This document shows positions 1-6,749 of a DNA stretch of 14,224 nt, piece by piece. Within the stretch, counting starts at the first letter, position 1. Every line of letters starts with the position of its first letter. The stretch comes from Synergistaceae bacterium UBA4088. GTDB lineage: Bacteria > Synergistota > Synergistia > Synergistales > Thermovirgaceae. Under the pieces are notes generated by a model. It saw only the letters and a list, made by a program, of their open reading frames with translations, had not been told where the DNA came from and made no database searches. The stretch lies in the NCBI GenBank assembly GCA_002382605.1, contig DFYG01000140.1, positions 1 to 14,224 of the forward strand, written 5' to 3'. Both the position numbers and the translations under genes were made by a program.

Positions 1-4
1 AGCA

Positions 5-1768
5 TTATCCTCGGTCCGAGCCCCGCCCCACCCTCCCACGAAGCTGGTGGAGCTGGGAAAGCCCGAATCTGTGGGCATCCTCCACGACCATCACCGATGC
101 GCCCGGGACATCCAGCCCGACTTCTATCACCGTGGTCGAAACAAGGATGGAAATTTCCCCGTTCGAGAAGCGATCCATGGTCCGGTCCCGTTCATCCGCG
201 GGGATCTGCCCGTGAAGTATACCGACCCTCTCGGGTCCGAAGCGTTTTGACAGGAGTTCATGTCGTCTGACGACAGGCATGAGAGGTAAAGTGTCGCTCT
301 CCTCGATGACAGGGCACACCCAGAAGATCTTCCTGCCCTCACCGATCTCTTCAGCGATGAACTTCAACAGGCGGGGGTCGCCAGCGCCCGATATCTGGCG
401 GGTGACAGGGGAGACTCTTCCTGGAGGAAGTTCGTCAATGGTCGAGACAGCGAGATCGCCATAGACCGAAAGAGTGAGCGTCCTTGGGATCGGGGTAGCT
501 GTCATGACGAGGACGTGCGGGTGGTTTCCCTTTTCAGTGAGAGTTCCTCTCTGGAGCACGCCAAACCTGTGCTGTTCATCTATTACGACAGCCGCAAGAT
601 CCCCGAACCGCACGGTCCTCTGTATAAGTGCGTGTGTCCCGACAACGATGCAGGGCTCACCGGATGATATGCCTTCCAGAGCATCAGATCTCTGAGAGTT
701 TGAAAGAGACCCGGAGAGAAGGTGGACAGGAACTCCCAAACCCGAGAGCCACTCCGATATTCTCTGAAAATGCTGCCTTGCCAGAACCTCGGTAGGAGCC
801 ATTATCGCGCCTTGAAAGCCGCTGTCCATGGCGGCAAGGAGAAACATAAGGGCAACGATCGTTTTGCCGGAGCCGACATCTCCCTGCAGAAGCCTGTTCA
901 TTGGAACTTCCTGATGGCTGTCGGAGGCTATCTCCTCCAGAACTCTCTGTTGGGATGGGGTCAATTCGAACGGAAGGATCTCTTTTTTGAACCTCTGAAG
1001 CAGCGGTCCATCCCAGTCAAGGGGGGATCCCCCGGTTTCAGCCGCATAAGCCCTCTTCCTGAGCGCCAGAGCGGTCTGGAGAAGAAAAAGCTCATCGAAA
1101 GCAAGCCGTTTCCTGGCCCTGGCCCAGCCGTCCCGGTCGACAGGGAAATGCATTACCCCCAGGGCCTCCTGAAGGGGGACCAGATCCAGCTTCTGTTTTA
1201 TCCCCTCCGGCAAAGGGTCCTCCAGTTCGCCAGAAAAAACAGCAAGAGCATCCCTTATCAAAACCCTTAGCCACTTCTGAAAGAGTCCTTCGGTCCCCGG
1301 ATAGATCGGGAAGATCCTTCCGGGGCCCACTGCGCCGGCATCATCTTCGTCATCGATGATCTCGAACTCGGGGTTTGTCAGCTGAATGATCCCGCCCTTG
1401 CTCTCTATCTTTCCGTAAAAAGATGCCTTCGTACCAGGCGCAAGAACCCTCTCGAGTCCCCTGCGGTTGAACCAGATGCCCTGGGCCATGCCCGCGCCAT
1501 CACTGAGAAGCGCGGTGACTATGGAGAGATTTTTCCTCCGCGTAGGCCTTCTTTCTATCGATACGACAGTGGCGATCGATGAGGAGAAAGAACCTGGCCT
1601 GAGGGCCGCAAGGCTTGTCGGGTTTCCGCGGTCTTCATAACGTCTGGGGAAAAAGTAGAGAAGATCCTCTATAGTCTCTACCTCAAGCTTTGCCAGACGG
1701 GCGGCCCTTGCGGCCCCCACTCCCTTGAGAAACCTCACCGGAGAATCCCTGGTAAGGGTTTCCGTCAC
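5..1768 (-). CDS. recG: ATP-dependent DNA helicase RecG, ended early by an in-frame TAA
   Basis: RecG is a superfamily 2 helicase that reverses stalled replication forks and remodels branched DNA. The N-terminal wedge/OB region spans roughly residues 1-250. Walker A GDVGSGKT is at 296-302, the DEQH box at 397-400 followed by RFG, motif III TAT near 423, and motif VI QLRGRVGRG at 575-583. The start is GTG at 1768, with a GGAGG Shine-Dalgarno seven bases upstream and a four-base GTGA overlap with the divIVA stop. The reading frame stops at TAA (bases 7-5), right after residues RGSDRG. Family members normally continue there with an aromatic or His residue and then Cys, and the next codon here is indeed TGC. 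Intact RecG is about 680-700 residues, so about 100 C-terminal residues are missing from the frame. Identity is certain. Whether the stop is real or an edge-of-sequence error cannot be decided here. Confidence 0.93.
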   Translation of the reverse strand: MTETLTRDSPVRFLKGVGAARAARLAKLEVETIEDLLYFFPRRYEDRGNPTSLAALRPGSFSSSIATVVSIERRPTRRKNLSIVTALLSDGAGMAQGIWFNRRGLERVLAPGTKASFYGKIESKGGIIQLTNPEFEIIDDEDDAGAVGPGRIFPIYPGTEGLFQKWLRVLIRDALAVFSGELEDPLPEGIKQKLDLVPLQEALGVMHFPVDRDGWARARKRLAFDELFLLQTALALRKRAYAAETGGSPLDWDGPLLQRFKKEILPFELTPSQQRVLEEIASDSHQEVPMNRLLQGDVGSGKTIVALMFLLAAMDSGFQGAIMAPTEVLARQHFQRISEWLSGLGVPVHLLSGSLSNSQRSDALEGISSGEPCIVVGTHALIQRTVRFGDLAAVVIDEQHRFGVLQRGTLTEKGNHPHVLVMTATPIPRTLTLSVYGDLAVSTIDELPPGRVSPVTRQISGAGDPRLLKFIAEEIGEGRKIFWVCPVIEESDTLPLMPVVRRHELLSKRFGPERVGILHGQIPADERDRTMDRFSNGEISILVSTTVIEVGLDVPGASVMVVEDAHRFGLSQLHQLRGRVGRGSDRG

Positions 1769-2250
1769 GCCTGCTCCTCCCTCTCTCTTCCATCAGGCGG
1801 AGCTTCAAGTACATTCAGCATTGATCCGAACTTTGCTATCAGTCCCTTGAATTCGGCAACAAACTGATAACGGACCTGCCGCAGTCTATCGATCTCGCGC
1901 TTGTGTTCATCAACCCTGTCCTTCGATCCAATGATGATTTTGTGAGCCTGTGCCTCGGCTTCGGCAATGATGACCTCAGCTTTGCTCTCCGCGCTGCTGA
2001 CCCGCTCTTCCGCACTCTTCTGGGCGAGTTCAAGGGCATCCTGCAGGGATCGCTTCAGATCGGCGTACTCCTTTAACTGGTCGTCGAACCTGGATGTCTG
2101 GATCTCAAGCATTTTAATCTTTTCAGAATAAACCTGGAGGCTTTCGGCTACCCTTTCGAGGAACTCTTCAACCTCATTGGTACTGTACCCTCTTATAGCC
2201 TTCTTGAAATTAATGTTCTCAATGTCAAGGACAGTCAAAAGATCAGCCAC
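1765..2250 (-). CDS. divIVA: DivIVA-domain cell division/polarity protein
   Basis: This is a small (161 aa) DivIVA-family scaffold that binds negatively curved membrane at septa or poles and recruits division or wall-synthesis partners. The N-terminal domain shows the family signature LDIENINFKKAIRGY...EVEEFLERV (residues 8-34). It is followed by a long heptad-rich coiled coil of Ala/Glu/Lys/Arg-rich sequence to about residue 140, then a short acidic/basic tail. In Bacillus subtilis DivIVA a Phe-Arg pair inserts in the membrane. The Arg is kept here (R20) but the Phe aligns with Ile19. The start is GTG at 2250, preceded at eight bases by a near-perfect AAAAGGAGG. A nearby upstream ATG is out of frame. 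It lies 39 bases after yggS and overlaps recG by four bases, so it is probably co-transcribed with both. The yggS-divIVA pairing is common in Firmicutes-type division clusters. Confidence 0.9.
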   Translation of the reverse strand: MADLLTVLDIENINFKKAIRGYSTNEVEEFLERVAESLQVYSEKIKMLEIQTSRFDDQLKEYADLKRSLQDALELAQKSAEERVSSAESKAEVIIAEAEAQAHKIIIGSKDRVDEHKREIDRLRQVRYQFVAEFKGLIAKFGSMLNVLEAPPDGREREEQA

Positions 2251-2258
2251 AACCTCAT

Positions 2259-2267
2259 CCTCCTTTT
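2259..2267 (-). promoter_or_regulatory. Strong Shine-Dalgarno that fixes the GTG start of divIVA
   Basis: AAAAGGAGG on the minus strand sits eight bases before the GTG at 2250. The intervening ATG is out of frame with DivIVA, so GTG is the start. Confidence 0.75.
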
Positions 2268-2289
2268 TAAATAATGATCACAGGCAGGT

Positions 2290-2988
2290 TCAATAATTTC
2301 TCTCTCCAAAGATCGCACTGCCGATCCTGAGCATTGTGCTCCCTTCCATCACTGCAGACTCGAAATCTCCACTCATGCCCATTGACAGATTTCTGAAAGA
2401 ACGCCCGAAGCGCGTTTCCATCTCGTTCCTCAGACCCCGGAGTTCCGCGAAGAGCGCTCTGGAAGCACTCTCATTAAGACCCATGGGCAGGATGGTCATA
2501 AAACCCGACAGCGAAAGCGAGGGGCACTCCGACAGTATGGTTTCAATGAGAGCAGGAAGATCTTTGCCGTGGACACCGAACTTGTTAGCGTCGTCGCCGA
2601 TGTTGACCTCCGCCATGATCTCGAGGGTTCTTCCGATCGGAGAGCAGATATTCTGCAGAACGAGGGCAATTGATGACGAGTCGACACTATGGATACATCG
2701 AAAGACCTCGATCGCCTTTCTGGCCTTGTTTCTCTGGAGGTGTCCGATCAGATGCCATGGAACCCCGATGTCGGGCGGCCAGGAGGAGATCTTTGAAAGA
2801 GCCTCCTGGACACGGTTCTCGCCGAGAGCGTCAACACCGCATCTGCAGGCCTCGAGCATCTCTTCTACCGGGCGGGTCTTGGTGACCGCGACAAGCCTGA
2901 CGTCATCCCCCCGGCGGCCCGCACGGAAGGCCGCATTCGCGATCCTTTCACGTATCTTGAGAATATTCTCCCGGATCCGGGTCACCAT
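2290..2988 (-). CDS. yggS: YggS/PLPBP-family pyridoxal-phosphate homeostasis protein
   Basis: This is a 232-residue single-domain TIM-barrel protein of the YggS/YlmE/PROSC family (COG0325). The family binds PLP and affects vitamin B6 and amino-acid homeostasis without a known catalytic reaction. The PLP lysine is K37 in VAVTKTRP. Other family hallmarks are GENRVQEA, HLIGHLQRNK, the NIGDDANKFGV segment, and the C-terminal LSMGMSGDFESAV...STMLRIGSAIFGER, which forms the phosphate-binding region. Its length is typical and the protein looks intact. The ATG start at 2988 overlaps the upstream membrane-protein gene by seven bases, with a GGAGGAGGGAG Shine-Dalgarno ahead. In many Gram-positive-type genomes the homologue (ylmE) lies beside division genes, as here next to divIVA. 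Confidence 0.95.
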   Translation of the reverse strand: MVTRIRENILKIRERIANAAFRAGRRGDDVRLVAVTKTRPVEEMLEACRCGVDALGENRVQEALSKISSWPPDIGVPWHLIGHLQRNKARKAIEVFRCIHSVDSSSIALVLQNICSPIGRTLEIMAEVNIGDDANKFGVHGKDLPALIETILSECPSLSLSGFMTILPMGLNESASRALFAELRGLRNEMETRFGRSFRNLSMGMSGDFESAVMEGSTMLRIGSAIFGERNY

Positions 2989-3905
2989 AATCTTACTTCT
3001 CCCTCCTCCGCATCCGCACCTGAAATAATTACAAGATCACCAGGAGCGAGACCGGATTCCACAAGAAAGCGTTTCCCGGATACCGGCGTGCCTGAAACTT
3101 CAACGGCTTTGGATCTGTCCCCTGTTACGAGAAAAACCACTTTCTTTCTGTTCCTCAGGATAACCGCACTCTCAGGTATCATTACCCCCCTTGCCTGTCC
3201 TGAGTGAAGAAGGAAGGAGACTCTTCTCGATCGCAGATCCTCTCCGGAGAAGAACGGCAGGGAAAGGTAGACCTTGATCGCAGGGCCAAGATCCTTGACG
3301 GTCCGGATCTCAGCGCGGAACGGAAGCTCTGATAAGTTCCTTTTCAATTCCAGATCTTTCCTTGAATGGAGGTCTTCCGTATAGGCTGTCTTGTCCAGAT
3401 AAGCCACACACCTGAGCTTCTGCGGCTGCGGGATCATCTTTCCGAGAGGTTCACCGGCATGGACATTTGCCCCTTCTTTCATGAAGCGTAGCGGCCCGGG
3501 AGTGGGCAGACTGGAGTTGCCCGGCCAGATATCACCGTAGGACCAGCTGCCTTCGGATCCGTCAAGAGCGGCCATAAAATACCCCGGTCGCGGTGCATGG
3601 ATCACCCTCCTGCCGGACGAAGCGGACAGGACGGCAACCGTATCTCCTCGCGCGCAGAAAACTGGACCGCCTCCCTTCGGGAAGGAAACGCTCCCCTCGG
3701 CCGGGGCGATCAGTATTTCCTCTTCCCAGACCAGCGCCCCCTCCACAGGTGCGTCTATCGGAAGGACAGCCGGTTCGGCCACCGCCAGTTCGGGTCTGAG
3801 TCGAAAATACCTGTTCCACCAGGCCTTGTAAATAAAAACCGCGCCGACGATGATGCAGATCGTAAAAAAATAATAAAGGGTTTTTACAAGCTTTCCCTGT
3901 TTCAT
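2982..3905 (-). CDS. HlyD-like membrane protein of the division-cluster type
   Basis: This is a predicted membrane-anchored protein of 307 residues. One N-terminal transmembrane helix (about residues 9-27, YYFFTICIIVGAVFIYKAW) is followed by an extracytoplasmic region. The sequence EGALVWEEEILIAPAEGSV, and later GEPLGKMI, look like the barrel-sandwich (biotinyl-lipoyl-like) halves of HlyD/membrane-fusion proteins, and a beta-rich C-terminus follows. The frame is open up to a TTG at 3962, but that start would overlap the HAD gene by 50 bases and has no Shine-Dalgarno. The ATG at 3905, seven bases after the HAD stop, gives a clean signal-anchor and is preferred. No ABC ATPase, permease or TolC partner is adjacent. 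Proteins of this type recur next to ylmE/sepF/divIVA genes in Firmicutes-like genomes, so a cell-envelope or division role is possible. Function is not established. Confidence 0.7.
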   Translation of the reverse strand: MKQGKLVKTLYYFFTICIIVGAVFIYKAWWNRYFRLRPELAVAEPAVLPIDAPVEGALVWEEEILIAPAEGSVSFPKGGGPVFCARGDTVAVLSASSGRRVIHAPRPGYFMAALDGSEGSWSYGDIWPGNSSLPTPGPLRFMKEGANVHAGEPLGKMIPQPQKLRCVAYLDKTAYTEDLHSRKDLELKRNLSELPFRAEIRTVKDLGPAIKVYLSLPFFSGEDLRSRRVSFLLHSGQARGVMIPESAVILRNRKKVVFLVTGDRSKAVEVSGTPVSGKRFLVESGLAPGDLVIISGADAEEGEVRLW

Positions 3906-3912
3906 AACGAAA

Positions 3913-4590
3913 TCATAACACTCCCCGGCCGGCAAGGTCTGTCTCTTTGGAGTTTTCTTCAAATATCGGGTTGAGGATTTTCTGGATATCGTCCACTACG
4001 GCGCATGCTCCCACTGAAAAAAGATCCTGCCGGGAACGTCCGCCTGTCGTCAGACCGATGAACCTTACGCCTGCATTTGTTGCGGCACGCCCATCCACCT
4101 CGGAATCTCCTGCAAAAACAGCCATCTCAGGAGCCACTTCTAGCATTTTCAAAGCGATATGAACGGGTTCGGGGTGAGGTTTGGGCATGACAACATCATC
4201 CATTCCCACCAGGCACGAAAAAAAACACTCCAGACCAACGCTCGATACCGCAGAGAGAAGCCGCCTGCGGTTGGAAACTACAGCCATGGCAATTTCCTTC
4301 TCACGTAGCTTACGGAGGGTATTTACCACCCCTGGAAGAGGGACGAGTCTTTCGAGCTCCATCGGCACCAGGTTACGTCTGTAGTGTTCGATCCACCGAT
4401 GCTCAAATGAACCCCAGAGCATCTCCATGGCCTCTTCCATCGGGTAACCTATCGTTTTGAGAACTCTATCCCTTTCAACTGGTGGAAGCCCGAACAGATC
4501 AGCGATGCGGTTCAGGCAGAAGGTTACTCCCCGGCTGCTGTCGATGAGGGTCATGTCGAGATCGAACAGAACCGCCCTGATCAATGGCAT
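3913..4590 (-). CDS. HAD-superfamily phosphatase, phosphoglycolate-phosphatase-like
   Basis: This is a 225-residue HAD hydrolase with a helical cap of the C1 (Gph/PGMB) type. Motif I is FDLDMTL, with nucleophile D10 and acid/base D12. Motif II is VVSN (S106), motif III is K137 in MPKPHPEP, and motif IV is GDSEVDGRAA (D162, D166). These are the four expected catalytic elements in a protein of normal length, so it should be an active Mg-dependent phosphatase. Substrate cannot be read from sequence; phosphoglycolate, a nucleotide or a small sugar phosphate are all possible. The ATG at 4590 overlaps the dehydrogenase stop by ten bases and has only a weak Shine-Dalgarno, which suggests translational coupling. 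The gene stops seven bases before the membrane-protein start. Confidence 0.88.
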   Translation of the reverse strand: MPLIRAVLFDLDMTLIDSSRGVTFCLNRIADLFGLPPVERDRVLKTIGYPMEEAMEMLWGSFEHRWIEHYRRNLVPMELERLVPLPGVVNTLRKLREKEIAMAVVSNRRRLLSAVSSVGLECFFSCLVGMDDVVMPKPHPEPVHIALKMLEVAPEMAVFAGDSEVDGRAATNAGVRFIGLTTGGRSRQDLFSVGACAVVDDIQKILNPIFEENSKETDLAGRGVL

Positions 4591-5552
4591 TCACCATTGA
4601 CGCAGGGTCTGTTGAGCATATTGATCAATTCCATTCCTTTCTCAAGCCTGGATATATTTTCGGATACGGAACGTGCAACACCCATCAGCGCCTCATCTGT
4701 CAGTCCACCGATATGGGGGGTAAGTGTTACAGATGGTTCATCAAGGAGCGGGTCTTCCGGATCGGCCGGCTCATTCCAGAAAACGTCAAGCCCTACCCCC
4801 GCGAGTCTCCCCTCGTTCATCGAATCTTCAAGAGCCCTCCGGGAGACCAGTTCCGCCCTTCCGACGTTGATCAGGAAGGAATCGGCATCCATTGCCCTGA
4901 AAAATTTTTCATCGGCAATTTCCCGGGTCATCTCGTTGAGTTCCAGTGCCAGTATTACGAACCTGCAGCCGGGAAGAGCCGACAGGATCTCGTCGAGGGT
5001 GAAAAATTCGTCTATCCCAATTTCGAAAAAGCTCTCTCTTCTGGTCCTGTTCACCCCTGTTATCTGCATTCCCATGCCCTTCAGGCGTTCCACGATGCTT
5101 TGGCCGACGTTCCCGAGGCCGATCACGCAGGCTCTTTTCCTCCAGAGAGAGATTCCCTGAGGAGAGTAGAGTCTGCGGCTTCGTATGTTCTCCTGCGCCT
5201 TGCAGAAACGTCGCGCAAGCAAAAGCATGTGCAGCAGGGCTATCTCTGCGACCCCCTCAGCATTGCCCGTGCCTCGCGAAGGCACGTTGCAGACGGCGAC
5301 TCCTTTTGCCGAACAGGCCTCGAGATCCACCATCTCTACACCTACACCCCATTGGTGCACCAGACGGAGTGAGGGTGCCTTTTCCAGAAGTGGTCCGTCG
5401 ACATTCATGGGACCTGTCACGAGTACTTCCGCTTTCGCGATCAGTTCCGGGACATCCGCCGGATCCGCTATTTCGATGTCGTGCCCTGCGAAGAAAGGCC
5501 CTATGACATGGTGAAGCCTCTCAAAGGTCTTGGGTGAGAAGAGTATCTTCAA
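4581..5552 (-). CDS. D-isomer-specific 2-hydroxyacid dehydrogenase
   Basis: This is a 323-residue enzyme that interconverts a 2-oxoacid and its D-2-hydroxyacid with a nicotinamide cofactor (2-Hacid_dh family). The Rossmann domain has GLGNVG at 145-150. The catalytic triad is R232 (INVGRAELV), E261 (LDVFWNEP) and H280 (TPHIGG). After the second Rossmann strand the sequence is GVNRTRR (166-172) where NAD-specific enzymes usually have Asp, so NADP(H) may be preferred. Substrate is unknown; glyoxylate/hydroxypyruvate reductase or phosphoglycerate dehydrogenase-like activity is possible, but no ACT domain is present. The start is TTG at 5552, overlapping the folE2 TGA. It is chosen because a perfect AAAGGAGG lies nine bases upstream and no in-frame ATG exists until well inside the domain. 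Confidence 0.88.
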   Translation of the reverse strand: MKILFSPKTFERLHHVIGPFFAGHDIEIADPADVPELIAKAEVLVTGPMNVDGPLLEKAPSLRLVHQWGVGVEMVDLEACSAKGVAVCNVPSRGTGNAEGVAEIALLHMLLLARRFCKAQENIRSRRLYSPQGISLWRKRACVIGLGNVGQSIVERLKGMGMQITGVNRTRRESFFEIGIDEFFTLDEILSALPGCRFVILALELNEMTREIADEKFFRAMDADSFLINVGRAELVSRRALEDSMNEGRLAGVGLDVFWNEPADPEDPLLDEPSVTLTPHIGGLTDEALMGVARSVSENISRLEKGMELINMLNRPCVNGECH

Positions 5553-6358
5553 AGGCAGGTCCCTCCTTTCCGGGGATCTTTTTCCATGGGGTTCTTGTCC
5601 CGTGAAAGGCTGGCGAACGCGTCGTGGGCGTGAATACTCTCATGACTTGTTACTGTCACGGAGTACCAGTCGATCCTGGAGTCGCGGTCGAGACGCTCCG
5701 CGACCTCCCGAACGACATCCTCTACAAACCTCGGGGTATCGTATGCCTTCTCGGTTAAGAACTTTTCGTCCTCCCTCTTCAGAAGGGTAAAGACGGGAGA
5801 GGAGGCGCTCTCCTCGGCAATGACTGCAAGTTCCTCGATCCAGACAAGATGATTCATCCGGACGGTGATCCTGACTTCTGCACGCTGGTTGTGAGCTCCC
5901 TTTTCCGATATCTCCCTGGAGCATGGACAGAGCGTGTTGACCGGAACAGAAACGGTTAGAGTAAAATCGAAGCGGTCGTCACTGGCGGCCCAGAAGACAA
6001 CATCGTACCGGGTGTAACTGGGAGATCCGCTCACGGGCGCCTGCCTGGATGCAAAATAGGGGAAACGAAACTCCACCTCTGCCCGCTCGGCATCCAGATG
6101 ATCCCTGAGAGCCTCCGCTATCTGTTGAAGGTTCTGGAGTGTGACATGACCGTTGCAGGAGTTCAGGATCTCTATGAACCTGCTCATGTGGGTGCCCCTG
6201 TAATCTTTAGGAAGCGAGACCGCCATCTCTACAGTGGCTACGGTATGCTGGGTCTTCTCGTGCTTGTCCCTCACCACTATCGGGTAAGCGAGACCGGTGA
6301 CCCCTACGCTGTCGATCGGAATGTTCCGCCTGTCACGCTCGCTCTGGACATCCCTCAT
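5549..6358 (-). CDS. folE2: GTP cyclohydrolase IB (FolE2)
   Basis: This 269-residue enzyme converts GTP to 7,8-dihydroneopterin triphosphate, the entry step to folate and to queuosine/preQ0. It belongs to the FolE2/MptA family (COG1469), not the classical FolE. Hallmarks are the N-terminus MRDVQSERDRRNIPIDSVGV, GTHMSRFIEIL (55-65), the metal/catalytic cysteine region CPCSREISEKGAHNQRAEV (144-162, with C146 and H156), TEKAYDTPRFVED (202-214) and the C-terminal ESIHAHDAFA. The ATG at 6358 gives the usual family N-terminus, so its 26-base overlap with the end of queD is real. FolE2 often serves as the zinc-sparing isozyme. Here its tight coupling to queD points to supply of the queuosine branch. 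The product also feeds folate. Confidence 0.95.
   Translation of the reverse strand: MRDVQSERDRRNIPIDSVGVTGLAYPIVVRDKHEKTQHTVATVEMAVSLPKDYRGTHMSRFIEILNSCNGHVTLQNLQQIAEALRDHLDAERAEVEFRFPYFASRQAPVSGSPSYTRYDVVFWAASDDRFDFTLTVSVPVNTLCPCSREISEKGAHNQRAEVRITVRMNHLVWIEELAVIAEESASSPVFTLLKREDEKFLTEKAYDTPRFVEDVVREVAERLDRDSRIDWYSVTVTSHESIHAHDAFASLSRDKNPMEKDPRKGGTCL
5562..5569 (-). promoter_or_regulatory. Strong Shine-Dalgarno that fixes the TTG start of the dehydrogenase
   Basis: AAAGGAGG read on the minus strand lies inside the 3' end of folE2, nine bases before the TTG at 5552. It matches the anti-Shine-Dalgarno sequence fully. It supports TTG as the true start and independent ribosome loading, in addition to stop-start coupling with folE2. 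Confidence 0.75.
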
Positions 6359-6725
6359 CGGGGAACTCCTCCCTCAGAATGGCCGAGTTGCCAGCCGTCT
6401 CCCATATCTGTATCTCATAAAGAAAAGGGCCTTTCCCTTCCTTCGGGAATGCACCTGAAAGCCTGTCCCAGACCCAGATGCAGATATTCTCCGCCGTGGG
6501 CTGCGAAATAAGGTCGTTCAGGTATGAGTGATCCAGAATGTCCAGTACTTTTTCGCGGACTGTCTTCTTGATCTCGAGAAAATCCATGATCATCCCCTCG
6601 GAGTCAGGTTCGCCCCGGAGAGTTAACGCCATTCTGTAGGTGTGCCCGTGAAGGCGCTCGCACCTGCCGTGATAGGCGACCAGGTTATGGGCAGCGTCGA
6701 ATGAGTATTCGGTTTTCAAATACAT
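6333..6725 (-). CDS. queD: 6-carboxy-5,6,7,8-tetrahydropterin synthase (QueD)
   Basis: This is a 130-residue QueD/PTPS-family enzyme that converts dihydroneopterin triphosphate to 6-carboxytetrahydropterin, the second step of preQ0/queuosine synthesis. Zinc ligands are H13 (SFDAAHNL), H26 and H28 (RLHGHTY). The catalytic Cys is C22, four residues before the HGH, which is the QueD arrangement. DHSYLND (65-71), PTAEN (77-81) and E109 in QIWETAGNSA complete the active site. The start is ATG at 6725 with AAAGGA nine bases upstream, 24 bases after the DUF72 stop. It overlaps folE2, whose product is its substrate. queC and queE are not in the window. Confidence 0.94.
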   Translation of the reverse strand: MYLKTEYSFDAAHNLVAYHGRCERLHGHTYRMALTLRGEPDSEGMIMDFLEIKKTVREKVLDILDHSYLNDLISQPTAENICIWVWDRLSGAFPKEGKGPFLYEIQIWETAGNSAILREEFPDEGCPERA

Positions 6726-6749
6726 ATTGTTCCGTCCTTTCTGAATGGG

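Noticed and set aside
2336..3028. Plus-strand open frame of 230 codons
   Set aside because: It mirrors the yggS homologue almost exactly. YggS is unambiguous and the antisense product has no recognisable feature.
3906..3962. TTG start extending the HlyD-like protein by 19 residues
   Set aside because: No Shine-Dalgarno, a 50-base overlap with the HAD gene, and it would place polar residues before the signal-anchor. The ATG at 3905 is better.
4584..5372. Plus-strand open frame of 262 codons
   Set aside because: It is antisense to the hydroxyacid dehydrogenase, which has a complete Rossmann motif and catalytic triad. It has no motifs of its own.
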